Shown: piece after piece, positions 58,122 to 64,000 of the stretch
Numbering within the stretch: the first letter of the stretch is position 1
Layout: every line of letters begins with the position of its first letter
DNA from: Halomonas faecis
GTDB lineage: Bacteria; Pseudomonadota; Gammaproteobacteria; Pseudomonadales; Halomonadaceae
Direction of reading: 5' to 3'
Assembly (NCBI RefSeq): GCF_010993975.1
Contig: NZ_JAACZO010000004.1
Coordinates: forward strand, 1-64,000
Length of the DNA: 64,000 bases
Notes under the pieces: model-generated
Seen by the model: only the letters and a program-made list of their open reading frames with translations
Databases searched by the model: none
What the model was told of the DNA's origin: nothing
Program-made: the position numbers and the translations under genes

Positions 58122-60473
58122 ATGTCCGGGGATCGCTTGCATGCCATGTTCGCCTGGCGGCGCCTGGTCGCCAGCCGATTGTTCCTGTGGTTGCTGTTGG
58201 GAGGGCTGGCGCTGGGTCTGGCCAGCCCGCTGCTGGCGCAGTCGCTGCCCTTGCAGGCGCTGGGCCAGGCCGGTTCGTCACAGGAGGACTACGACCCCGA
58301 GGCTTTTCAGCGCTCGCTGGATGAGGTGATTGCCACCCTCGAAGATGGCGAGCGGCGCGATCAGCTGCTGGCCAATCTGCGCGAGTTGCGCGAAGTGCAT
58401 GCGCAGCAGGCCGAGGGCACGTCCATTGCGTCACCGCAGGGGCTACTGGGCGCTCTGGCCGAAACGCTGAACGATCTGGGGGAACAGGCCGAAGCCGGCG
58501 AATCGCCGGTAGACGACTGGCGCCGCCAGCTGCAACAGGGGTGGGAGGACTTGCGCGATCTGGTGCTGGGTATCGGACCCACCGAGCTGATGCGCCTGGC
58601 CATCGAAAGCCTGATCCTGCTGGGCATCTGGGCTGGCCTGCTGGTGATCCTCATCGCGCTGGGACGCATGCTGGCACGGCGTCGTCGCTGGCCGCTCGAC
58701 CTGCCCCGGGAGCCGCGCGGCTGGCTGCTGGCGGTGCACTTCCTGCGTCGTATGCTGCCCTGGGCACTGGCGTTTCTGCTGGTGCTGGGGCTGGCGCAAC
58801 TGCTGCCGGAGAGCGCCGGTCGCTCGCTGGCGCTGGTGGTGGCCTACGTGTCGCTGTGCGGCCGGGCTTTGTCGGTGGTGGTGGAGTGCGTGGTCTCGGT
58901 GTTCACCCGTGGCCATCGCTTCACGGCAGTGCGGATCGTGCAACTGCACGGTCTGCGTCGCCTGTTCGTGATCGGCGCTTTCATCGCGCTGGGCGACGCG
59001 CTCAACTCGGCGCGACTGTCCACGGTGATCGGTACCGAGCTGGCCGGACTCGGCTCGGTGCTGGCCAACATGCTGGCGGCTCTGCTTTCCATGCGCTTCA
59101 TCCTGATGTTCAAGCGTCCCATCGAGCACTTGATCCGCAACCGGCCCTACGGGCAGCGCCGTGACAGTGGCAGCAAGGCTGAAGTGATCCGCGTGCTGGG
59201 TGGGCTGTGGCACGTGCCGGCACTGCTGCTGGTGGGCGGCTCGCTGTTGGCCATCTTCGTGACCGTGGGAGACGTGGGCACGGCGTTGGCGCGGTCGGTG
59301 ATTTCTGCATCGCTGCTGGTCCTTACCCTGGTGGTGAGCGGTCTGATCCGCCGCCATGGTGAGCGGCGCATACGACGTCGACGGCTCAGCGACTATCGCA
59401 AGCGCCTCGAACGCTTCGGTTATGCGCTCTCGCATGCGGTGACCTGGGTAGCCTTCGTCGAGTTATCGCTGCAGGTGTGGGGCGGCTCGCTGTTCGGCGT
59501 AGGCCAGCAGGCGGTGGCCAGTGCGCGGATCGGCCAGGCACTGCTGGCCATCGGTTTCACGGTGCTGCTGGCGTGGCTGGCGTGGATCTTCGCCGACACG
59601 GCGATCCAGCGGGCGCTGATCTCATCGGCGCGCTCCCGCGGCCGGCGGGTCAACCAGGCTCGCGCCCAGACCATCACGCCGATGATTCGCAACGTCATCT
59701 TCGCCACCATCGTGATCATCGCCACCATCGTCGGCTTGGCGAACCTGGGCGTGAACGTCACGCCGCTGCTCGCCGGTGCCGGCGTCATCGGTCTGGCGCT
59801 GGGCTTCGGCGCCCAGACCCTGGTGCAGGATCTGATCACCGGGATCTTCATCCTCATCGAGGATTCGCTGGCGGTGGACGATTTCGTGCGGATCAATGGC
59901 CACATCGGCACGGTGGAGGGGTTGACGCTGCGTACCGTGCGGTTGCGCGATCTGGATGCCGTCGTGCACATCATTACCTTCAGCCGCATCGAGTCGATCC
60001 ACAACATGTCGCGCCAGTTCGGCATCGCGCTGATGAAGATCCGCATTCCCTACGAGATGAAGATCGACGATGCCATCACCCTGATGCAGGAAACCGCCCA
60101 GGCGCTGCGCCAGGATCCGATGATGCGCCACTACATCTGGTCGCCGCTGGAAATGCAGGGCATTCATGCCTTCGAGGACGGTTGCCCGATCCTGCGCATG
60201 CGCTTTCGCACCGCGCCGGAGATGCAGTGGGACGTGGCGCGCGCCTTCAACCTGCTGCTCAAGCAGCGCATGGAGGAACAGGGCGTCGACCTGGGCGTGC
60301 CCCGTCTGAGCGTGGCCATGGAGGGACATGGCGGTGGCCGGCTGGACGGCACCGCCGAATGGGGCGACTCCCAGGGCGACCGAGATGCCGCCGGTCGCCA
60401 GCGCGGCGAAGCGGGCGTTGCCGATCCGCAGGGTGACGTTAGTGCGCGCGGTGCTTCGCCCGACCCAGGTTAG
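58122..60473 (+). CDS. MscS family mechanosensitive ion channel, YbiO-like
   Basis: A 783-residue membrane protein with an N-terminal signal-like segment (about residues 9-40, ending LLAQ), a soluble extracytoplasmic stretch, about eight extra helices and a C-terminal MscS core. The pore helix and beta-domain are visible in GAGVIGLALGFGAQTLVQD followed by GIFILIEDSLAVDDFV (about residues 550-590). Length and order resemble E. coli YbiO. It releases solutes under osmotic downshock. The C-terminal tail (from about 735) is charged and low in complexity. Divergent from the amidoligase operon. Confidence 0.92.
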   Translation: MSGDRLHAMFAWRRLVASRLFLWLLLGGLALGLASPLLAQSLPLQALGQAGSSQEDYDPEAFQRSLDEVIATLEDGERRDQLLANLRELREVHAQQAEGTSIASPQGLLGALAETLNDLGEQAEAGESPVDDWRRQLQQGWEDLRDLVLGIGPTELMRLAIESLILLGIWAGLLVILIALGRMLARRRRWPLDLPREPRGWLLAVHFLRRMLPWALAFLLVLGLAQLLPESAGRSLALVVAYVSLCGRALSVVVECVVSVFTRGHRFTAVRIVQLHGLRRLFVIGAFIALGDALNSARLSTVIGTELAGLGSVLANMLAALLSMRFILMFKRPIEHLIRNRPYGQRRDSGSKAEVIRVLGGLWHVPALLLVGGSLLAIFVTVGDVGTALARSVISASLLVLTLVVSGLIRRHGERRIRRRRLSDYRKRLERFGYALSHAVTWVAFVELSLQVWGGSLFGVGQQAVASARIGQALLAIGFTVLLAWLAWIFADTAIQRALISSARSRGRRVNQARAQTITPMIRNVIFATIVIIATIVGLANLGVNVTPLLAGAGVIGLALGFGAQTLVQDLITGIFILIEDSLAVDDFVRINGHIGTVEGLTLRTVRLRDLDAVVHIITFSRIESIHNMSRQFGIALMKIRIPYEMKIDDAITLMQETAQALRQDPMMRHYIWSPLEMQGIHAFEDGCPILRMRFRTAPEMQWDVARAFNLLLKQRMEEQGVDLGVPRLSVAMEGHGGGRLDGTAEWGDSQGDRDAAGRQRGEAGVADPQGDVSARGASPDPG

Positions 60474-60535
60474 GCCTTGGCCGAGCCGAATGTCGGGTGC
60501 CACTGTCGAAGCAAAGGCCAGAAAGGGAGGTAGCC

Positions 60536-60904
60536 ATGACGTCTCCGCTCAAGCTCCTGTTGGCGCCGGTCGAGTGGGTAGTCCGCAAGTTGGGCACGAC
60601 CCAGGAGGTGACCCGCGACCCCGACGTTCAGGCGCGCGTCGACAGCGAGTGCCGTGCGCTGGCCTTCTATCAGTCGCGCAATTCGCCGGAAAGCATCCAG
60701 GTGCGCCGCGAAATCACCCGACTGGGGCTCGACATCGCGGTATGCGACGTGCAGATCGACCCCGAGCATCGCCGTGCGCTGCAGGCGGCGACGGGCCGGG
60801 TGGAGGTGCCCTGCCTGCGTATCGTCAATGCTGGCGGCGAGGACGACTGGCTGTTCGGCGTTGCGGCGATTCGCGACTATCTCAGACGACGCTTCGCACC
60901 CTGA
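60536..60904 (+). CDS. glutaredoxin-like protein lacking the CxxC motif
   Basis: A 122-residue protein with the thioredoxin/glutaredoxin fold of the small membrane-associated glutaredoxin type. It starts with a helix (LKLLLAPVEWVVR), then LAFYQSRNSPESIQVRREI where the family normally has QxxxCPFCxxVRR, and continues with VEVPCLRIVNAGGEDDWLFG. Both active-site cysteines are replaced (Ser and Ser), so redox catalysis by the usual mechanism is not expected; one Cys remains beside the cis-proline (PC). ATG 60536 follows GGGAGG. It lies 62 bp after the mechanosensitive channel gene on the same strand. Confidence 0.82.
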   Translation: MTSPLKLLLAPVEWVVRKLGTTQEVTRDPDVQARVDSECRALAFYQSRNSPESIQVRREITRLGLDIAVCDVQIDPEHRRALQAATGRVEVPCLRIVNAGGEDDWLFGVAAIRDYLRRRFAP

Positions 60905-61052
60905 TTTGTCTTGCATCAAGACGTAACGAGCAGCGGCTTGCTAGGGTGAAAGGGCGTAACGATTTGTGAGCTCGCGGCGGGCGGTCTAGAGTCAGAGCAT
61001 CGACCCGTGCGTCTCGAACCCCTGATCCCTGCTCATCGTTGGAGAACCTCCC

Positions 61053-61748
61053 ATGCAAGCTGTCGATGTCATGACCCCCAATGTCATCACCGTTGAACCC
61101 GATACCGATGTCCGCGAGATAGCGCGGCTTCTCCTGGAGAACCACATCAGTGCCGTCCCCGTAGTCAACGAGGAACGGGCCGTGCTGGGAATCGTCAGCG
61201 AAGGGGATCTGATGCGGCGTGTCGAGAACGGCACCGAGCGGCGCAAGTCGTGGTGGCTGAAGTCGCTGTTCCATGGGGCCGGCGATGCCGGCGACTACGT
61301 CAAGTCGCATGGTCGCAAGGCCAGCGAAATCATGACCCGCGATCTCATCACCATCACCGAGGATACGCCGCTCAACCGCGTTGCGCGTCTGCTCGAGAAG
61401 CACCACATCAAGCGCGTGCCCGTGGTGCGCGATGGCCGACTGGTGGGTATCGTCAGCCGCGCCAACCTGCTGCGCGGCTTCTCGGCCACGGCCCCGGATG
61501 CCGATACCCCGGTTACCGCCGACGACCGTGAGATTCGCGATGCCATCCTCAAGGAGGTCGACAAGAACACCAGCGTGTGGGTCGATCGCATCAACGTCAT
61601 CGTCGCGGATGGCGCCGTGCAGTTGTGGGGCCTGGTGGAAAGTCAGGAGGAGAGGATGGCCGTACAGGTGGCGGCAGAGAATACGCCCGGCGTCAAGAAG
61701 ATCGAGAACAACCTGGGGCTGGTGCCCAAAGGGGTAGGCGGTTACTGA
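61053..61748 (+). CDS. CBS domain pair plus BON domain protein
   Basis: A 231-residue cytoplasmic protein. Two CBS motifs (about residues 1-60 with MTPNVITVEPDTDVREIARLL, and about 88-150 with MTRDLITITEDTPLNRVARLL) form an adenosyl-ligand sensor. A C-terminal BON domain (about 165-230, with LWGLVESQEERMAVQVAAENTPGVKKIEN) follows. CBS-BON proteins are thought to sense energy state or participate in stress responses; no target is evident here. ATG 61053 follows GGAG. A terminator lies 30 bp after the stop. Confidence 0.92.
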   Translation: MQAVDVMTPNVITVEPDTDVREIARLLLENHISAVPVVNEERAVLGIVSEGDLMRRVENGTERRKSWWLKSLFHGAGDAGDYVKSHGRKASEIMTRDLITITEDTPLNRVARLLEKHHIKRVPVVRDGRLVGIVSRANLLRGFSATAPDADTPVTADDREIRDAILKEVDKNTSVWVDRINVIVADGAVQLWGLVESQEERMAVQVAAENTPGVKKIENNLGLVPKGVGGY

Positions 61749-61776
61749 ACGCGCCGTTGGATACGCTTTAACGCAG

Positions 61777-61800
61777 CGGGGCGGCCTCGGGGCCGCCCCG
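61777..61800 (+). terminator. rho-independent terminator of the CBS-BON gene
   Basis: CGGGGCGGCC, a TCGG loop, GGCCGCCCCG, then TTGTGT. It lies between convergent genes. Confidence 0.8.
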
Positions 61801-61822
61801 TTGTGTCGTCAGGGACGTGCCG

Positions 61823-62947
61823 TCAGGCGATCCGTTCGAGGGCTGCGGCGAAGTTGGCCACGCTGCGTTCGCGCTGGTGCAACTTGTCGAGGCCGAACAG
61901 CCCAATGCGGAAGGCCTGGTAGTCGTCGCCTTCGCCGCACATCAGCGGCACGCCGCCGGCGACCTGCACGCCCGCTGCGGCGAACTTGCCGACGATGCCG
62001 GCATCGCGGGTATAGCACACCACCACGCCGGGGGCTTCGAATCCCGGCGCCGCCACGCTCCGGTAGCCGTGGTCGGCCAGCAGGGCGCGGATGCTCTCGC
62101 CGAGTGCCAGCTGCTCGTCGCGCACCTCGTCGAAGCCGTAGTCGGCCGTTTCGGCCATGATGTCGCGCAGTCGTGCCAGCGCATCGGTGGGCATCGTGGC
62201 GTGGTAGGCATGGCCGCCGGCTTCGTAGGTTTCCATGATGCTGAGCCACTTCTTGAGGTCGCAGGCGAAGCTCGAGCTGGTGGTACCTTCGATGGCCTCG
62301 CGGGCATGCGCCGAGAGCATCACCATGCCGCAGCACGGTTGGCCGCTCCAGCCCTTCTGCGGAGCGCTCACCAGCACGTCGATACCCAGCTCGGCCATGT
62401 CGACCCACAGCGTGCCGGAGGCGATGCCGTCGAGCACGAACAGCCCACCCACGTCGTGCACCGCGGTGGCCACGCGCTTCAGGTAGTCGTCGGGCAGCAG
62501 AATGCCGGCCGAGGTCTCGACGTGGGGGGCGAACACCACCTCGGGGCGCTCGTTGCGAATGGCGGCTTCGACCTCCTCGATAGGCGCCGGTGCGAAAGGC
62601 GACTGCGGATCGTCCCCATCCAGACGACGCGCCTTGAGCACTGTCACAGCGGCGGGGATGTCGCCCATGTCGAGAATCTGGCTCCAGCGGTAGCTGAACT
62701 GGCCGTTGCGGATCACCAGGCAGCGCTTGTCGGTGGCGAACTGGCGGGCCACGGCCTCCATGCCGAAGGTGCCGCTGCCGGGCACGATCACTGCGCTGTG
62801 GGCACCGTAGACCCGCTTGAGGGTGGTGGCGATATCGCGCATCACGCCCTGGAAGCGTTGGGACATGTGGTTGAGCGAGCGGTCGGTGTAGACCACCGAA
62901 TATTCGAGCAGTCCGTCAGGGTCCACGTTGGGAAGCAAGGCGGCCAT
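61823..62947 (-). CDS. class V aminotransferase (alanine-glyoxylate / serine-pyruvate type)
   Basis: A 374-residue PLP enzyme of aminotransferase class V. The PLP lysine lies in SAPQKGWSGQPCCG (Lys near residue 201), and cofactor-site wording includes VPGSGTFGMEAVAR near 55, LFVLDGIASG near 170 and ETSAGILLP near 145. It belongs to the AGXT/SPT branch that transfers amino groups between alanine, serine or related donors and glyoxylate or pyruvate; the exact substrates are uncertain. ATG 62947 follows CGGAG and gives the family start; an upstream 36-codon extension is unlikely. Confidence 0.9.
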   Translation of the reverse strand: MAALLPNVDPDGLLEYSVVYTDRSLNHMSQRFQGVMRDIATTLKRVYGAHSAVIVPGSGTFGMEAVARQFATDKRCLVIRNGQFSYRWSQILDMGDIPAAVTVLKARRLDGDDPQSPFAPAPIEEVEAAIRNERPEVVFAPHVETSAGILLPDDYLKRVATAVHDVGGLFVLDGIASGTLWVDMAELGIDVLVSAPQKGWSGQPCCGMVMLSAHAREAIEGTTSSSFACDLKKWLSIMETYEAGGHAYHATMPTDALARLRDIMAETADYGFDEVRDEQLALGESIRALLADHGYRSVAAPGFEAPGVVVCYTRDAGIVGKFAAAGVQVAGGVPLMCGEGDDYQAFRIGLFGLDKLHQRERSVANFAAALERIA

Positions 62948-63064
62948 GTCAATCTCCGTGTCGATAGCTAGACGTTCGTCGCGTCGAATCGCAGAGGATA
63001 GGCCGAATCGCCGCCACGGGCCAGTGGCGAGGGCGGCGAGAGCCTGCAGCGACATGGGCAGGGA

Positions 63065-63667
63065 TCAGCGGTGGCAGTAGTAGAGCCGGGCCGGCAGGAT
63101 GTTCCAGGGTTCGAAATCGCTCTCGACCTGGCTGAAGACGCGCTGCAGATCGCTGCGTACCCGTGAGGAGAACTGGTAGATCAACAGGCTGCCTTGGGGG
63201 GCGAGGGCGGCCTGGGTATCGGTGAGGATGCGTTCGCGTACCGCCGACGGCATGGTGCTGAAGGGAATGCCGGCCAGCACGTGGTCGGCCGCGGGCAGGC
63301 CGAGGCGCTCCAGCTCGGCCTGCACGGTCTCGGCGGAGCCCGCGACGACCTGCAGACGCGGGTCGGGCAGTGCCCGTTCGAGGAAGTCGACGAAATCGGC
63401 GTTGGTCTCCAGCACCACTAGCGTGGCTTCGGGGTGCATGCGCCTGAGGATCTCGCGGGTGATGGTGCCCACGCCGGGGCCGTACTCGACGATGACCCGG
63501 GCGCGCTCCCAGTCCACCCGTGAGAGCAGCCGCCGCACCAGAAACGATGAGCTGGGAATGATCGACCCCAGCATTCGCGGATGTTTGAAGAAGTTGCGCG
63601 CGAATAGCGATAGCTGGGAGCGTTCGGGCGATCGTGCCGGGGCGGCGGGGCGGTCGGGCACCGTCAT
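63065..63667 (-). CDS. class I SAM-dependent methyltransferase, PmtA/KsgA-like
   Basis: A 200-residue methyltransferase related to phospholipid N-methyltransferase PmtA and to rRNA dimethyladenosine transferases. The N-terminal FFKHPRMLGSIIPSSSFLVRRLL is characteristic of the PmtA-like group; the SAM site is VEYGPGVGTITREIL (about residues 60-74) and VVLETNADF near 85. It may methylate phosphatidylethanolamine at the membrane, but this is inference. ATG 63667 follows AGGAG. The gene ends 118 bp before the aminotransferase start on the same strand. Confidence 0.85.
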   Translation of the reverse strand: MTVPDRPAAPARSPERSQLSLFARNFFKHPRMLGSIIPSSSFLVRRLLSRVDWERARVIVEYGPGVGTITREILRRMHPEATLVVLETNADFVDFLERALPDPRLQVVAGSAETVQAELERLGLPAADHVLAGIPFSTMPSAVRERILTDTQAALAPQGSLLIYQFSSRVRSDLQRVFSQVESDFEPWNILPARLYYCHR

Positions 63668-63915
63668 GGGCTGTCTCCTGCTAATTGTCCGAAACCTGTT
63701 CCCACTCTAGCAGGCTGCTGCGTTTGACGCCGATCAACCTTGGGGTCGGTCGAGCGTCCGTAACGTGGCGTCAGCGTTGAAATGCGTCGAAAGGAGGATG
63801 TGGAATATACTTGACGGCGATGCCGTCGCTGCTTAGCGTGGAACGTAGAAATTTTGCGTGATCGTCTTTAATTGTTGACGTCACCGCGCCCCCTTACCAC
63901 GCCGCGGGTGAACTC
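63668..63915. promoter_or_regulatory. divergent promoter region
   Basis: A 248-bp spacer between the divergent methyltransferase and ABC ATPase genes. It holds AT-rich stretches (GAATATACTTGACGG near 63803 and GTCTTTAATTGTTGACG near 63865) that could carry promoters. No specific operator was recognised. Confidence 0.4.
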
Positions 63916-64000
63916 ATGCCGAACAATGCCAATGACCACAGCTCCGATGCCTCGATGCCGCTGATCCACTTTGCCGCGGTGCAGAAGACCTACGACGGCG
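63916..64000 (+). CDS. ABC transporter ATP-binding protein, N-terminus only
   Basis: Only 28 codons are present before the window ends. They read MPNNANDHSSDAS followed by MPLIHFAAVQKTYDG, the usual first strand of an ABC ATPase (F..V.K.Y.G). The style resembles spermidine/putrescine-type (PotA) ATPases, but Walker A lies outside the window, so the family cannot be confirmed. Confidence 0.6.
   Translation, partial: MPNNANDHSSDASMPLIHFAAVQKTYDG

Overview
The window is a GC-rich gammaproteobacterial chromosome segment. Gene content and protein style point to a Halomonas-like member of the Oceanospirillales: NasS/NasT-controlled nitrate assimilation, a TAXI-type TRAP transporter, DUF1127, and many two- to three-gene operons with ATGA overlaps. 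This placement is inferred from gene content, not from a marker gene; no rRNA or tRNA gene was seen.

Positions 1-6800 are different in character. They are visibly AT-richer up to about 5570 and hold an integron-like run of small unrelated genes: an SDR with a divergent LysR, a GNAT acetyltransferase, a methyltransferase, a small membrane protein, a DUF4336 protein and a broken phzF. attC-like inverted repeats separate most of them, and no integrase is present in the window. This block lies between two copies of a 114-bp direct repeat (1-114 and 5631-5744). A lipoprotein alpha/beta hydrolase and a VOC-family protein follow.

Positions 7441-17644 are an assimilatory nitrate/nitrite locus. On the minus strand run nasT-nasS, then a leader, then an FAD/NAD(P) oxidoreductase, nirB and nirD. 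Divergently on the plus strand run nasA and cobA (siroheme precursor supply). The leader carries a strong intrinsic terminator preceded by two hairpins, one with an ANTAR-type hexaloop, which is the expected target of the antiterminator NasT. A 140-bp MITE-like element sits between this terminator and the first structural gene. Sigma-54 and NtrC-like sites are visible at both transcription units. A NarK-type transporter lies 16 kb away (32339-33691).

Positions 17665-24475 encode a three-gene signalling operon: a soluble histidine kinase, a response regulator with a degenerate HD-GYP domain, and a 1,541-residue membrane protein with PAS domains, a LOV (blue-light) domain, intact GGDEF and EAL domains and a C-terminal receiver. 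Next come peroxiredoxin and SDR genes, then a LysR gene divergent from a TAXI-TRAP/AtuA-family catabolic operon (25865-31577), then a HepT/MntA toxin-antitoxin pair.

Positions 33968-44456 hold envelope and redox genes: two divergent L,D-transpeptidase-fold genes, DUF1127, an ABC exporter, an M23 endopeptidase with a LexA-like box upstream, and a pirin / LysR / glutathionyl-hydroquinone reductase module. Positions 44878-64000 carry deaD, argE, small stress proteins, sbcCD, endonuclease V, an aldo/keto reductase, osmC, an amidoligase with a class-I glutamine amidotransferase, an MscS-family channel, a cysteine-less glutaredoxin-like protein, a CBS-BON protein, a class V aminotransferase, a methyltransferase, and the first codons of an ABC-transporter ATPase cut by the window end.
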